Source of the DNA: an uncultured Ruthenibacterium sp.
GTDB taxonomy: Bacteria > Bacillota > Clostridia > Oscillospirales > Ruminococcaceae
Length of the DNA: 41,760 nucleotides
Direction: 5' to 3'
Assembly: GCA_944386555.1 (NCBI GenBank)
Contig: CALXBN010000057.1
Coordinates: 1 to 41,760, forward strand
The translations under genes and the position numbers were made by a program. The notes below the pieces were generated by a model, which was given only the letters and a program-made list of their open reading frames with translations, was not told the origin of the DNA and ran no database searches. Shown here piece by piece: positions 1-15,824 of this stretch (within the stretch, counting starts at the first letter, position 1; each line of letters begins with the position of its first letter).

Positions 1-64
1 CCGTTCCGTAGGAAATATTTTTGAGATATATCGTAAACGTGCGTCATTTTACATGCGAAGCATA

Positions 65-109
65 AAGAAACCCGTTACGAAACTCCGGAAACTGGAATTC
101 CGTAACGGG
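65..109 (-). terminator. Probable guaA terminator
   Basis: A 9-bp stem (71-79 pairing with 101-109, CCCGTTACG/CGTAACGGG) closes a 21-nt loop about 58 nt past the guaA stop. On the minus strand it is followed by a weak T-rich stretch (TTTCTTTATG). The large loop and interrupted T-tract make it weaker than the other terminators here. Nothing else was recognised in bases 1-64. Confidence 0.6.
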
Positions 110-167
110 CGAGAAAATTATAGAAAACACAAATTTCAGAGAAAAATCTACACTTTCACCCAAAAAT

Positions 168-1709
168 TTATTCGAACTCAATGGTTGCGGGCGGTTTTCC
201 GGTGCAGTCGTAGAGGACACGATTGATATGGGGGACCTCGTTGACGATGCGGCTGGTGACTGTGGAAAGCACTTCCCAAGGCAGCTGGGCGCTTTCAGCT
301 GTCATAAAGTCAGTGGTGAGCACAGCGCGCAGGGCGATGGCATAATCATAGGTCCGCTCATCGCCCATAACGCCCACACTGCGCATATTGGTGAGCGCTG
401 CGAAGTACTGGCCCAGGTTCTTCTGGGCACCGGCCTTCTCCACCTCCTCACGGTAGATGGCGTCAGCCTCCTGTACCAGCTTCACTTTCTCGGGTGTAAC
501 AGCTCCGATGATGCGTACGGCCAGCCCAGGGCCGGGGAACGGCTGACGGCTGACCAGCTTTTCCGGGATACCCAGCTCCCGACCGGCGGCACGCACCTCA
601 TCCTTGAACAAGTCCCGCAGGGGTTCGATGATCTCCTTGAAATCCACATAATCCGGCAGGCCGCCCACATTGTGATGGCTCTTGATGACGGTGGATTCGC
701 CGCCCAAGCCGCTCTCCACCACATCAGGATAAATGGTGCCCTGCACCAGGAAGTCCACTGCGCCGATCTTCTTGGCCTCTTCTTCAAACACGCGGATGAA
801 CTCTTCGCCGATGATCTTGCGCTTGCGCTCGGGGTCATCCACACCGGCCAGTTTGTCATAGAAGCGCTGCTGGGCATTGACACGCACAAAATTCAGGTCA
901 TAGGGGCCGTTGGGGCCAAACACAGCGGCTACCTCATCACCCTCGTTCTTGCGCAGCAGGCCATGATCCACAAACACACAGGTGAGCTGTTTCCCCACCG
1001 CTTTGGCCAGCAATACCGCAGCCACGGAAGAATCCACGCCGCCGGACAGCGCGCACAGCACCTTGCCCGTGCCCACTTTTTCCCGCAGCTTGCGGACAGA
1101 ACTCTCCACAAAAGATTCCATCCGCCAATCGCCCGTACAGCCGCATACGTTATAAACGAAATTGGAGAGCATTTTGGTGCCCTCGGCTGTATGCAGCACC
1201 TCCGGATGGAACTGCAGACAATAAAGCCCCCGATCCGGCCACTCTGCCGCCGCCACAGGGCAGTTGCCGGTATGGGCACTGACAGTGAACCCGGGGGCCG
1301 GCGCCTGGATGTAGTCATTATGGCTCATCCAGCACACGGTCTGCTCGCTGACGCCCTGAAACATCTTGCTGTTGGTGTCCACGGTGACCAGGGTTTTGCC
1401 ATATTCCCGCTCTGGCGCCGGGCACACGTGCCCCCCCAGCAGATGCATCATCAGCTGGGCGCCATAGCAAATGCCCAGAACCGGGATCCCCAGATGGAAT
1501 ACGTCCTCGCTGATGGCAGGTGAATCCGGCAAGTAGGCGCTGTTGGGCCCACCGGTAAAAATGATGCCCTTAGGCCGCTTTTCCCGAATGGCTTCCATCG
1601 CCTTGGTATAGGGCACAATCTCGCTGTATACATGGCACTCACGCACACGGCGGGCAATCAGCTGGTTATATTGGCCGCCGAAATCCACCACAATAATACG
1701 TTCTGACAT
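168..1709 (-). CDS. guaA: GMP synthase (glutamine-hydrolysing)
   Basis: Converts XMP to GMP using ATP and glutamine, the last step of de novo guanine nucleotide synthesis, in the cytoplasm. The 513-aa product has the normal two-domain length. The class I amidotransferase domain (about 1-190) has the nucleophile Cys81 in GICYGAQ and the His168/Glu170 pair in QFHPE. The ATP-pyrophosphatase domain has the P-loop SGGVDSS at 222-228 and is followed by the dimerisation domain ending in a typical TIEFE. The start is set by a strong GGGGAGGAG site about 4 nt before the ATG at 1709. The gene is monocistronic: promoter at 1749-1777 and terminator at 65-109. The leader is only about 30 nt, so there is no room for a guanine riboswitch. 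Confidence 0.97.
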   Translation of the reverse strand: MSERIIVVDFGGQYNQLIARRVRECHVYSEIVPYTKAMEAIREKRPKGIIFTGGPNSAYLPDSPAISEDVFHLGIPVLGICYGAQLMMHLLGGHVCPAPEREYGKTLVTVDTNSKMFQGVSEQTVCWMSHNDYIQAPAPGFTVSAHTGNCPVAAAEWPDRGLYCLQFHPEVLHTAEGTKMLSNFVYNVCGCTGDWRMESFVESSVRKLREKVGTGKVLCALSGGVDSSVAAVLLAKAVGKQLTCVFVDHGLLRKNEGDEVAAVFGPNGPYDLNFVRVNAQQRFYDKLAGVDDPERKRKIIGEEFIRVFEEEAKKIGAVDFLVQGTIYPDVVESGLGGESTVIKSHHNVGGLPDYVDFKEIIEPLRDLFKDEVRAAGRELGIPEKLVSRQPFPGPGLAVRIIGAVTPEKVKLVQEADAIYREEVEKAGAQKNLGQYFAALTNMRSVGVMGDERTYDYAIALRAVLTTDFMTAESAQLPWEVLSTVTSRIVNEVPHINRVLYDCTGKPPATIEFE

Positions 1710-1748
1710 AGGCTCCTCCCCTGTTTTCCACGTTATTTACTTGTCTAC

Positions 1749-1777
1749 AGTATAACAAAAAGCCTGCCCGGATTCAA
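1749..1777 (-). promoter_or_regulatory. Sigma-A promoter of guaA, embedded in a terminator
   Basis: On the minus strand, -35 TTGAAT (1772-1777) and -10 TATACT (1749-1754) are separated by exactly 17 bp. The -35 box lies in the loop and 3' arm of the terminator hairpin at 1757-1796, and the T-tract of that terminator forms part of the spacer. The predicted RNA start is near 1742, leaving a leader of about 30 nt. Confidence 0.75.
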
Positions 1778-1796
1778 GCATCCGGGCAGAGCTTTG
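1757..1796 (-). terminator. Second terminator between tuf and guaA
   Basis: A strong hairpin (TGCCCGGAT at 1765-1773 pairing with ATCCGGGCA at 1780-1788, with outer AGC/GCT pairing) is followed on the minus strand by TTTTTG. It lies about 20 nt beyond the tuf terminator, so the highly expressed tuf transcript meets two terminators in series before guaA. It overlaps the guaA promoter. Confidence 0.8.
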
Positions 1797-1808
1797 GCCA
1801 TTTTTGCA

Positions 1809-1837
1809 GCAAAAAAGCGGCCCCTTACAGGGCCGCT
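1809..1837 (-). terminator. tuf (str operon) terminator
   Basis: An 8-bp GC-rich stem AGCGGCCC/GGGCCGCT (1816-1823 and 1830-1837) is followed on the minus strand by a run of six T. It lies 40 nt after the tuf stop codon and is a canonical intrinsic terminator. Confidence 0.9.
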
Positions 1838-1878
1838 CTTTTTGGTAAGGGATAAAGGTAAAGGGCTGTCTGCGAGAA

Positions 1879-3081
1879 TTACTCGTAGATCTTGGACACA
1901 ACGCCGGAACCGACGGTGCGGCCGCCCTCACGGATAGCGAAGCGCAGGCCCTCATCCATAGCGATGGGGGTAATCAGCTCAACGTCCATGGTGACATTGT
2001 CGCCGGGCATGCACATCTCCGTGCCTTCAGGCAGGGTGATCACGCCAGTCACGTCGGTGGTGCGGAAGTAGAACTGGGGACGATAGTTGTTGAAGAACGG
2101 GGTGTGACGGCCGCCCTCATCCTTTTTCAGGACGTAAACCTGGCCCTGGAATTTGGTGTGGGGGTGGATGGTGCCGGGTTTCGCAATAACCTGGCCGCGC
2201 TCGATCTGCTTGCGGTCGATACCACGCAGCAGAGCACCCACGTTGTCGCCGGCCTCAGCCTGATCCAGCAGCTTGCGGAACATCTCCAGGCCGGTAATGG
2301 TGGATTTCATCTTCTCTTCCTTCAGGCCCACGATCTCGACCTCATCGCCTACGTGAGCAACGCCAGTCTCCACACGGCCGGTGGCAACAGTGCCGCGGCC
2401 AGTGATGGTGAACACGTCCTCAACAGGCATCAGGAAGGGCTTGGCATCGTCGCGCTCGGGAGTGGGGATGTACTCATCCACAGCGTCCATCAGATCCAGA
2501 ATGCACTTGTACTCGGGCGCATTGATATCGGTGGAAGCAGACTCCAGAGCCTTCAGCGCAGAACCCTTGATGATGGGGGTATCGTCGCCGGGGAAGTCAT
2601 ACTCGTTCAGCAGGTCGCGGATCTCCATCTCAACCAGATCCAGCAGCTCGGGGTCGTCCACCTGGTCGACCTTGTTCATGAACACAACGATATAGGGCAC
2701 GCCCACCTGCCGGGACAGCAGGATGTGCTCACGGGTCTGGGGCATGGGGCCGTCAGCAGCAGACACCACCAGGATGGCACCGTCCATCTGAGCAGCACCG
2801 GTGATCATGTTCTTCACGTAGTCGGCGTGGCCCGGGCAGTCAACGTGGGCATAGTGACGCTTGTCCGTCTGATACTCCACGTGCGCAGTGTTGATGGTAA
2901 TGCCGCGCTCGCGCTCCTCGGGAGCCTTATCGATGTTGGCATAGTCGGTAAACTCGGCGTCACCCTTCAGGGCCAGCACTTTGGTGATGGCGGCGGTCAG
3001 AGTGGTCTTGCCGTGGTCAACGTGGCCGATGGTGCCAATGTTGACATGGGGTTTGTTGCGCTCAAATTTAGCTTTCGCCAT
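1879..3081 (-). CDS. tuf: Elongation factor Tu
   Basis: GTPase that delivers aminoacyl-tRNA to the ribosomal A site. The protein is 400 aa from [11 protein letters not shown]1 GHVDHGKT is at 19-26, G3 DCPGH at 81-85 and G4 NKVD at 136-139, followed by the two beta-barrel domains and a normal C terminus. A reading frame continues 10 codons further upstream, but the ATG at 3081 is the start because AAAAGGAGG sits about 9 nt before it and the conserved family N terminus begins there. It is the last gene of the str cluster. It is also probably transcribed alone from its own promoter at 3123-3151, which fits the need for EF-Tu in excess of EF-G. Confidence 0.98.
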   Translation of the reverse strand: MAKAKFERNKPHVNIGTIGHVDHGKTTLTAAITKVLALKGDAEFTDYANIDKAPEERERGITINTAHVEYQTDKRHYAHVDCPGHADYVKNMITGAAQMDGAILVVSAADGPMPQTREHILLSRQVGVPYIVVFMNKVDQVDDPELLDLVEMEIRDLLNEYDFPGDDTPIIKGSALKALESASTDINAPEYKCILDLMDAVDEYIPTPERDDAKPFLMPVEDVFTITGRGTVATGRVETGVAHVGDEVEIVGLKEEKMKSTITGLEMFRKLLDQAEAGDNVGALLRGIDRKQIERGQVIAKPGTIHPHTKFQGQVYVLKKDEGGRHTPFFNNYRPQFYFRTTDVTGVITLPEGTEMCMPGDNVTMDVELITPIAMDEGLRFAIREGGRTVGSGVVSKIYE

Positions 3082-3122
3082 TGGAATGTTCCTCCTTTTT
3101 GTTAAGGCCATTGCTTAAGGCC

Positions 3123-3151
3123 ATTGTACTAAAAACACTTGGAAAAATCAA
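3123..3151 (-). promoter_or_regulatory. Internal sigma-A promoter for tuf
   Basis: On the minus strand, -35 TTGATT (3146-3151), 17-bp spacer, -10 TACAAT (3123-3128), in the 107-nt gap between fusA and tuf. It would give tuf an extra transcript independent of rpsL-rpsG-fusA. Confidence 0.65.
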
Positions 3152-3155
3152 GCTT

Positions 3156-3178
3156 TTTCCGGCAAAAACTGCCGGAAA
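3156..3178 (-). other. fusA-tuf intergenic hairpin
   Basis: A 9-bp stem TTTCCGGCA/TGCCGGAAA (3156-3164 and 3170-3178) with a 5-nt loop lies 10 nt after the fusA stop. On the minus strand it is followed by AAGCTTGATTTTT rather than an immediate T-run. It may be a partial terminator or a processing or stability element just upstream of the tuf promoter. Its role is uncertain. Confidence 0.45.
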
Positions 3179-3188
3179 CGGAACGAAA

Positions 3189-5315
3189 TCACTCGTCTTT
3201 CTTCGCGCGGCCGGCCATGATGCTTTCGGCAATGCTCTTGGGCACTTCAGCATAATGGCTGGGTTCCATGGAATACTGTCCACGGCCCTGGGTGCGGCTG
3301 CGCAGGTCTGTTGCATAGCCGAACATGTTGGACAGCGGAACCAGCGCGTCGATCTGCTGGGACCCGCTGCGGGCCTCGGTGCCCTGGATCTGGCCACGGC
3401 GCGCGTTCACGTCGCCGATGACGTCGCCCATATACTCGTCGGGCACGATGACAGCCACTTTCATGATGGGCTCCAGAATGACGGGATCCGCCTTTTTCAT
3501 GGCCTCCTTGAAAGCCATGGAGCCGGCGATCTTAAAGGCCATCTCGGAGGAGTCAACCTCGTGATAGGAGCCATCGTACAGGGTGACCTTCACATCCACA
3601 ACGGGATAGCCTGCCAGCACACCGGCCTGCATGGCGCCCTGGATGCCCTGGTCGATGGGCCCGATGAACTCCTTGGGGATAGCGCCGCCCACGATAGCGT
3701 TGACGAATTCATACCCCTTGCCGGCCTCATTGGGCTCAATTTTGATCTTGACGTGACCATACTGGCCTTTACCGCCAGACTGACGGGCATACTTGGTCTC
3801 CTGATCGGCCGGGCGGCGGATCGTCTCACGGTAAGCCACCTGAGGCGCGCCCACGTTGGCCTCCACCTTGAACTCACGCAGCAGTCGGTCCACAATGATC
3901 TCCAGGTGAAGCTCACCCATGCCGGCGATAATGGTTTGACCGGTCTCCTCATCGGTGTAGGTCTTGAAGGTGGGATCCTCCTCGGCCAGTTTTGCCAGCG
4001 CAATACCCATCTTCTCCTGGCCGGCCTTGGTCTTGGGCTCGATGGCCACGCGGATGACGGGTTCGGGGAAGTCCATGCTCTCCAGGATGATGGGATGCTT
4101 TTCGTCGCACAGGGTGTCGCCGGTGGTGGTGTTCTTCAGGCCCACAGCGGCGGCGATGTCGCCGGCGTAGCACTCGTCAATATCCTTGCGGTGATTGGCG
4201 TGCATCTGCAGGATGCGGCCCAGGCGCTCGTTCTGGTCTTTCACAGAGTTGTACACCGTGGTGCCTGCCTTGGCAATGCCGGAATACACGCGGAAGAATG
4301 CCAGCTTGCCTACGAACGGGTCCGTGGCGATCTTAAACGCCAGGGCCGCCAGCGGCGCATCGTCGGAAGACGGGCGGCTTTCCTCTTCGCCTGTGTCGGG
4401 ATTCACACCCTTGATGTCCTCAATGTCTGTGGGGGCGGGCATATAATCCACGATGGCGTCCAGCAGCTTCTGCACACCTTTGTTTTTGTAGGAAGTACCG
4501 CAGGTAACAGGCACCATGGTATTGTCGATGGTGGCCTTGCGGATGGCTTTCTTCATCTCGGGGATGGTCAGTTCCTCGCCATCCAGGTACTTCATCATCA
4601 GCTCTTCATCGGTCTCAGCTACTTCTTCCACGAGCTTGTCATGGTACTCCTGGGCCAGATCCAACATATCCTCGGGGATCTCTTCCACGCGGATATCCTT
4701 GCCCAGGTCATCATAGTAGATATAAGCCTTCATTTCCAGCAGGTCAATGATGCCTTTGAAGGTCTCCTCTTTGCCGATGGGCAGCTGAATGGGAACGGCG
4801 TTGGCTTTCAGGCGGTCGCGGATCATGTCCAGCACGTGATAAAAATCAGCGCCCATGATGTCCATCTTGTTGACGTAAATCATGCGGGGGACGTGATATT
4901 TGTTGGCCTGATGCCACACAGTCTCGGACTGGGGCTCGACACCGCCCTTGGCGCACATCACCGTAACGCTGCCGTCCAGCACGCGCAGGCTGCGCTCCAC
5001 CTCTACGGTGAAGTCCACGTGGCCCGGGGTGTCGATGATATTGATCCTGTGCCGATACTTTTTGGCCTTGGCCGGGTCGTTTTGAAACTCGGTATGGCTC
5101 CAATAGCATGTGGTGGCTGCGGAGGTGATGGTGATACCACGCTCCTGCTCCTGGGCCATCCAGTCCATGGTAGCCGCGCCGTCGTGCGTCTCACCGATCT
5201 TATGGTTGATACCTGTATAGAACAGGATGCGCTCGGTGGTCGTCGTCTTGCCGGCGTCGATGTGAGCCATAATGCCGATGTTTCTTGTCATTTCCAAAGA
5301 AACGTCTCTGGGCAT
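3189..5315 (-). CDS. fusA: Elongation factor G
   Basis: Ribosomal translocase GTPase, 708 aa. G1 AHIDAGKT is at 17-24, G3 DTPGH at 95-99 and G4 NKMD at 149-152. Domains II to V follow; the C-terminal part has the typical [16 protein letters not shown] stretch. It is slightly longer than many EF-G proteins, partly from a short polar insertion near residues 76-90 (switch II side). The start at 5315 has AGGAGG about 6 nt upstream. The gene follows rpsG by 28 nt in the str operon. This is the fusidic-acid target class, not a ribosomal-protection resistance protein: the str context and full match to EF-G support that. Confidence 0.97.
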   Translation of the reverse strand: MPRDVSLEMTRNIGIMAHIDAGKTTTTERILFYTGINHKIGETHDGAATMDWMAQEQERGITITSAATTCYWSHTEFQNDPAKAKKYRHRINIIDTPGHVDFTVEVERSLRVLDGSVTVMCAKGGVEPQSETVWHQANKYHVPRMIYVNKMDIMGADFYHVLDMIRDRLKANAVPIQLPIGKEETFKGIIDLLEMKAYIYYDDLGKDIRVEEIPEDMLDLAQEYHDKLVEEVAETDEELMMKYLDGEELTIPEMKKAIRKATIDNTMVPVTCGTSYKNKGVQKLLDAIVDYMPAPTDIEDIKGVNPDTGEEESRPSSDDAPLAALAFKIATDPFVGKLAFFRVYSGIAKAGTTVYNSVKDQNERLGRILQMHANHRKDIDECYAGDIAAAVGLKNTTTGDTLCDEKHPIILESMDFPEPVIRVAIEPKTKAGQEKMGIALAKLAEEDPTFKTYTDEETGQTIIAGMGELHLEIIVDRLLREFKVEANVGAPQVAYRETIRRPADQETKYARQSGGKGQYGHVKIKIEPNEAGKGYEFVNAIVGGAIPKEFIGPIDQGIQGAMQAGVLAGYPVVDVKVTLYDGSYHEVDSSEMAFKIAGSMAFKEAMKKADPVILEPIMKVAVIVPDEYMGDVIGDVNARRGQIQGTEARSGSQQIDALVPLSNMFGYATDLRSRTQGRGQYSMEPSHYAEVPKSIAESIMAGRAKKDE

Positions 5316-5343
5316 ATTTTCCTCCTAAAAAATCAGCAAAAGA

Positions 5344-5814
5344 TCAATATCTGAAGTGGGCGAACGCCTTGTTGGCCTCGGCCATCTTGTGGGTGTCCTC
5401 GCGCTTCTTGCAGGCACCGCCGTTGCCGTTGCAGGCGTCCATGATCTCACCGGCCAGGCGCTCGCACATGGTGCGCTCGCTGCGGGCGCGGGAATAGGTG
5501 GTCAGCCAGCGCAGGCCCAAAGTCTCGCGGCGCGCAGGGCGCACCTCCATGGGAACCTGGTAGTTGGCGCCGCCCACACGACGGGTTTTGCACTCCAGCA
5601 CAGGCATGATGTTCTCCAGGGCTTTTTCAAAACTCTCCAGCGCATCGTTGCCGGTTTTCTCTTTTACGATGTCGAACGCATCGTACACGATCTTCTGCGC
5701 CACGCCCTTCTTGCCGTCATACATGATGTTGTTGATCAGGCGCGTCACCATCTTGGAATTGTAGATGGGATCGGGCAGAACATCGCGCTTTGCAATATTA
5801 CCTCTTCTGGGCAT
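5344..5814 (-). CDS. rpsG: 30S ribosomal protein S7
   Basis: 16S rRNA-binding protein that nucleates assembly of the 30S head, 156 aa. The family N terminus [18 protein letters not shown] is intact, as is the [12 protein letters not shown] segment. The frame continues six codons upstream, but the ATG at 5814 is preceded by AAGGAGG at a good distance and matches the family start. It sits between rpsL (124-nt gap, AT-richer and without an obvious gene or clear hairpin) and fusA (28-nt gap). Confidence 0.97.
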   Translation of the reverse strand: MPRRGNIAKRDVLPDPIYNSKMVTRLINNIMYDGKKGVAQKIVYDAFDIVKEKTGNDALESFEKALENIMPVLECKTRRVGGANYQVPMEVRPARRETLGLRWLTTYSRARSERTMCERLAGEIMDACNGNGGACKKREDTHKMAEANKAFAHFRY

Positions 5815-5938
5815 CTTTCTTCCCTCCTTCATAAAATGATATCATCGGTACTCGAAAGCAATAAACTCCCGCAAGCTGCCGCAAAAGGGGTTATCTATGA
5901 TAAGCCTTATGCGGCGGAATATACTTGATAGAATTCGA

Positions 5939-6367
5939 TTACTTCTTCTTGGCACCGGCCTTGGGGCGCTTGGCACCGTACTTGCTGCGGGCCTGGTTGC
6001 GCTTGGCAACACCCTGGGTATCGAGCGTACCGCGGATGATGTGGTAACGCACGCCGGGCAGGTCCTTCACACGGCCGCCGCGGATCAGTACGACGCTGTG
6101 CTCCTGCAGATTGTGGCCGATTCCAGGGATATACGAGGTGACCTCGATACCATTGGAGAGCTTGACACGGGCAACCTTGCGCAGGGCAGAGTTCGGCTTT
6201 TTGGGGGTCATGGTACGCACTGCGGTGCACACGCCGCGCTTTTGCGGGCTGTTGGCATCGGAATAGCTCTTCTTCTGAGAGTTGTAGCTCTTCAGCAGAG
6301 CGGGCGCAGTGGACTTTTTCACCAGGACCTCACGGCCTTTGCGCACGAGCTGGTTAAAAGTAGGCAT
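5939..6367 (-). CDS. rpsL: 30S ribosomal protein S12
   Basis: Decoding-centre protein of the small subunit, 142 aa, first gene of the str operon. It begins [13 protein letters not shown] and carries [10 protein letters not shown] and [13 protein letters not shown], the two segments where streptomycin-resistance substitutions arise. Both have the ordinary lysines. The start at 6367 is fixed by AAGGAGG about 6 nt upstream, although the frame stays open for another 33 codons. The C-terminal extension ends in a lysine-rich tail (GAKKK). It is driven by the promoter at 6487-6515, giving a leader of about 115 nt. Confidence 0.97.
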   Translation of the reverse strand: MPTFNQLVRKGREVLVKKSTAPALLKSYNSQKKSYSDANSPQKRGVCTAVRTMTPKKPNSALRKVARVKLSNGIEVTSYIPGIGHNLQEHSVVLIRGGRVKDLPGVRYHIIRGTLDTQGVAKRNQARSKYGAKRPKAGAKKK

Positions 6368-6486
6368 GGTTTTCCTCCTTTCCTGAGATGATGGTTCTTC
6401 TTCGCCGCGCCGCCAGATGTTGTGGCCCGCAAGGAACCCTAACACAAGGCCAAAAGGGCATAGCACGCCCCCGGCGCAACATTTAT

Positions 6487-6515
6487 AGTTTACACTGAAA
6501 ATTCTATCTTGTCAA
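6487..6515 (-). promoter_or_regulatory. Sigma-A promoter of the str operon
   Basis: On the minus strand, a perfect -35 TTGACA (6510-6515), 17-bp spacer and -10 TAAACT (6487-6492). It reads toward rpsL. It lies immediately beside, and antisense to, the decayed XRE remnant at 6541-6702. Confidence 0.8.
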
Positions 6516-6540
6516 CAAAAAAATCGGGAAATTTTCAGCG

Positions 6541-6702
6541 TTTTGCCAAAATTTATTGCCGCACTTCTACACCTTCAAAGGTTTTGCCAAGCAATGCAAG
6601 CGAATCGCTCAGGCGCTTGAAACCAGCATGGATTATCTTGCCGGATTGACAGACGATCCCAAACCTTATCCGCACAAGCAAGACACATCAAATAGTAAAT
6701 AG
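6541..6702 (+). pseudogene. 3' remnant of an XRE-family HTH regulator
   Basis: On the plus strand, 6589-6702 reads KQCKRIAQALETSMDYLA then GLTDDPKPYP and a short tail to a TAG at 6700-6702. The ALxTSxDYLxGLTDDPxPY stretch is the hallmark C-terminal end of small Cro/CI-type repressors. Just upstream, STPSKVL (the turn after the HTH domain) is readable at 6566-6586 in a different frame, so at least one frameshift separates the two. No start codon, ribosome binding site or HTH domain remains. It is a decayed remnant of a regulator, possibly from a mobile element. No attachment site or integrase is seen nearby. Family assignment is from recognition of the conserved tail only. Confidence 0.6.
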
Positions 6703-6741
6703 CGCCTTGATCACTTTACTGTGCTTCAAGGCGTATTTTCA
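6703..6741 (+). terminator. Terminator shared by XRE remnant and HAD gene
   Basis: Stem CGCCTTGA/TCAAGGCG (6703-6710 and 6726-6733) begins directly after the remnant's stop and is followed on the plus strand by TATTTTCATTT. Reading the other way it lies 17 nt after the HAD gene stop and is followed by CTATTTACTATTTG. It could therefore serve both converging units. Confidence 0.7.
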
Positions 6742-6749
6742 TTTAAGGT

Positions 6750-7535
6750 TCACTCGCGCCGCAGCGCCAGCAGCCGGTCCACTGCGTCGGCGAAGCCCTC
6801 CCCGCTCTCCCGGCAGGTGACGTAGGCGGGCAGATGGGCCAGGTCGGCAGCGAAAGGGCGGATGTTGGCCACAGCGCAGCTCATGGGAAAGTAAGCGAAC
6901 ATGGGCTCGTCGTTGGGCGAGTCGCCGAAAAACAGCACGCTGTCCCGAGGATCGGCCTCGCCGGCCTGTTGGGTCAGATACAGTTTGGCCATGCCCACCT
7001 TATCGTAATCGCCGTACCAGGCATTCACGTGGATGGAGCTGATTTTGGCCCTGGCGCCCATGGTCTGGCAGATGTCCCGGATGCGGCGGGCTGCCTCCAG
7101 GCCCAGGCGGGGTTCTTCCTCGGCGAAGTCGATGGCCAGGTCATAGATGCGGGCGAACTGGTCGCCGGCCACCCGGCATCCCGGCACACCGGCCAGACAG
7201 GCATCCCGCACGGCGGCCAGGCGGCCCTGGATGTCCCCCCCGGCTACCGAGGGGTGGATGAAAGCGGTTCGGCGGCCGGCGTGCACCTCGTACACAAAAG
7301 CGCCGTTCTCGCCGATCACCGCGTACACCGGCCACTGGCGCGCGATCAGGTCGCACCAGCCGGCGGGGCGGCCTGTAACGGGAATCACCCGCAGGCCGGC
7401 CTGGGCCAGGGCCCACAGGGCGGCATAGGCCCGGGCGGTCAGCTTGCCGGCGGTGGTGAGGGTGTCATCGATATCGCACAGCACATAGCGCACCCGCCGG
7501 GCCTGCTGCGCGGTAAAATGGGCAAAGTCTTCCAT
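6750..7535 (-). CDS. HAD-IIB (Cof-like) phosphatase
   Basis: Predicted cytoplasmic phosphohydrolase of the haloacid dehalogenase superfamily, 261 aa. Motif I DIDDT is at 21-25 (nucleophile Asp21, acid/base Asp23), motif II VTGRP around 53-57, a probable motif III lysine near 179 and motif IV GDSPND at 204-209. The large insertion between motifs II and III is the C2-type cap of the HAD-IIB group (Cof, sucrose- and mannosyl-phosphatase relatives); the substrate cannot be read from sequence. The ATG at 7535 is preceded by GGAGG about 5 nt upstream. It starts only 27 nt beyond the rpoC terminator hairpin, so it is probably expressed by read-through from rpoBC. In many Bacillota this slot holds an L7Ae-type ribosomal protein gene instead. 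Confidence 0.85.
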   Translation of the reverse strand: MEDFAHFTAQQARRVRYVLCDIDDTLTTAGKLTARAYAALWALAQAGLRVIPVTGRPAGWCDLIARQWPVYAVIGENGAFVYEVHAGRRTAFIHPSVAGGDIQGRLAAVRDACLAGVPGCRVAGDQFARIYDLAIDFAEEEPRLGLEAARRIRDICQTMGARAKISSIHVNAWYGDYDKVGMAKLYLTQQAGEADPRDSVLFFGDSPNDEPMFAYFPMSCAVANIRPFAADLAHLPAYVTCRESGEGFADAVDRLLALRRE

Positions 7536-7554
7536 GGGAACCTCCGAAAATTCA

Positions 7555-7584
7555 ACAGAAAAGCCCGGGGCAAAGCCCCGGGCT
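7555..7584 (-). terminator. rpoC terminator
   Basis: A 10-bp GC-rich stem AGCCCGGGGC/GCCCCGGGCT (7562-7571 and 7575-7584) with a 3-nt loop is followed on the minus strand by TTTTCTG. It lies 26 nt after the rpoC stop and directly upstream of the HAD gene ribosome binding site. Confidence 0.85.
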
Positions 7585-7609
7585 GTGCGTTTCAGCCAGA
7601 ACGGACGGA

Positions 7610-11248
<3,639 letters not shown>

Positions 11249-11329
11249 TGAATGAACCCTTTCTTTCACATAGATTTCCGTGTCCTCCTGCAGCACCGGC
11301 CGCAGGGGCATTCAATTCAGGCGTTTGGC

Positions 11330-15025
<3,696 letters not shown>

Positions 15026-15185
15026 AATCAGCGACCACTCCTTTTCTTTCTACGATCAAACTGCTCAAACTGCACTGGCTGCCAATGTTTGGCGCTGAAA
15101 ACGCGAAATTTTCGTCGTTTTGCACAATAAAATTCTGCGTTTTTTATCACCATGGACACACAGAGCCATTATGATACAGTTTAGT

Positions 15186-15214
15186 ATTATACGCCAAAAA
15201 AATCAAACCGTCAA
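15186..15214 (-). promoter_or_regulatory. Sigma-A promoter of rpoBC
   Basis: On the minus strand, -35 TTGACG (15209-15214), exactly 17 bp, then a perfect -10 TATAAT (15186-15191). The predicted start is near 15179, giving a leader of about 150 nt before rpoB with no clear terminator. The leader could host autoregulation, but no known motif was recognised. Confidence 0.85.
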
Positions 15215-15233
15215 GGGGTTTCCGCCAAAAAAA

Positions 15234-15278
15234 GCGTGAAAAAACCACACTTGGCACGCAAGGCGCCGTGTGTGGTTT
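15234..15278 (-). terminator. Terminator of the Rrf2-family regulator gene
   Basis: A 9-bp stem AAACCACAC/GTGTGGTTT (15242-15250 and 15270-15278) with a GC-rich loop is followed on the minus strand by TTTTTTCACGC. It is located 6 nt after the regulator's stop and separates it from the rpoB promoter. Confidence 0.85.
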
Positions 15279-15284
15279 CTTCGT

Positions 15285-15695
15285 TTATTGGGCGTTCTCC
15301 TCCGCCAGCAGCGCAGAAAAATTTGTCTCCGCCAATTGCCTGTTCACACTGTCGGTGATTTGCCCGAACACCTTTTGGAATGGGCAGACACCGCATGCGC
15401 CCCGGCTGCACGCCTCCCCTTCCAGACAGCGCGTCAGCCGGTAAGGCCCTTCCACCGCCTCGATCACATCCCGCAGGCTGATCTCTCCGGCTGGACGGGC
15501 CAGTTCGTATCCGCCCCGATTGCCCTTATAGCTGCGCACAATTCCCGCGCCGGCCAACTTGCCCAGAATCTTCAAAGAAAAGCGCAGGGTGACGCACATC
15601 TCTTCGCTGATACTGCGGGCATCACGGCGCTGGCCGCAGCGGGCCAGGCAGTAGACAATACGCACCGCATAATCCGATTCCTGTGTGATATGCAA
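15285..15695 (-). CDS. Rrf2-family transcriptional regulator
   Basis: Predicted DNA-binding regulator of the Rrf2 family (IscR, NsrR, CymR relatives), 136 aa. The N terminus MHITQESDYAVRIVYCLAR and the RGGYELARP wing are typical. Four cysteines at 90, 96, 101 and 104 (C-x5-C-x4-C-x2-C) lie where IscR and NsrR bind an iron-sulfur cluster, so redox or Fe-S sensing is plausible but inferred. Start choice: a GTG at 15704 overlaps the AAGGAG ribosome binding site. The TTG at 15695 sits 8 nt after it and gives the family N terminus, so TTG is preferred. It has its own promoter and terminator, with no target gene directly attached. Confidence 0.88.
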   Translation of the reverse strand: MHITQESDYAVRIVYCLARCGQRRDARSISEEMCVTLRFSLKILGKLAGAGIVRSYKGNRGGYELARPAGEISLRDVIEAVEGPYRLTRCLEGEACSRGACGVCPFQKVFGQITDSVNRQLAETNFSALLAEENAQ

Positions 15696-15712
15696 CGGAA
15701 ACACTCCTTAAT

Positions 15713-15743
15713 CTATACAGCAGAATGGTTATTTAACTATACA
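15713..15743. repeat. CTATACA direct repeats, possible operator
   Basis: CTATACA occurs at 15713-15719 and again at 15737-15743, 24 bp apart. The second overlaps the -10 box of the regulator's promoter and the first lies in the early transcribed region. The arrangement suits autoregulation by the Rrf2 protein. Rrf2 sites are usually imperfect palindromes, so this is only a candidate. Confidence 0.35.
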
Positions 15744-15764
15744 AGATCCGGCCGTTTTTGTCAA
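15736..15764 (-). promoter_or_regulatory. Sigma-A promoter of the Rrf2 regulator
   Basis: On the minus strand, a perfect -35 TTGACA (15759-15764), 17-bp spacer, -10 TATAGT (15736-15741). The predicted start is near 15729, about 35 nt before the TTG start codon. Confidence 0.8.
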
Positions 15765-15771
15765 CCGCAGG

Positions 15772-15806
15772 CAAAAAGAAACGCGCGGGAGCTTTCTCCC
15801 GCGCGT
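15772..15806 (-). terminator. Terminator of the MATE/DUF3592-like unit
   Basis: A perfect 10-bp stem ACGCGCGGGA/TCCCGCGCGT (15781-15790 and 15797-15806) is followed on the minus strand by TTTCTTTTTG. It lies 19 nt after the stop of the membrane protein gene. Confidence 0.9.
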
Positions 15807-15824
15807 CCGCCCGCCCTTCGGCAG

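Noticed and set aside
1710..1742. Guanine riboswitch upstream of guaA
   Set aside because: The predicted leader is only about 30 nt and lacks the conserved purine aptamer sequences.
3081..5354. A 757-codon plus-strand open frame antisense to fusA
   Set aside because: Antisense artefact of fusA codon usage; no ribosome binding site or conserved motif.
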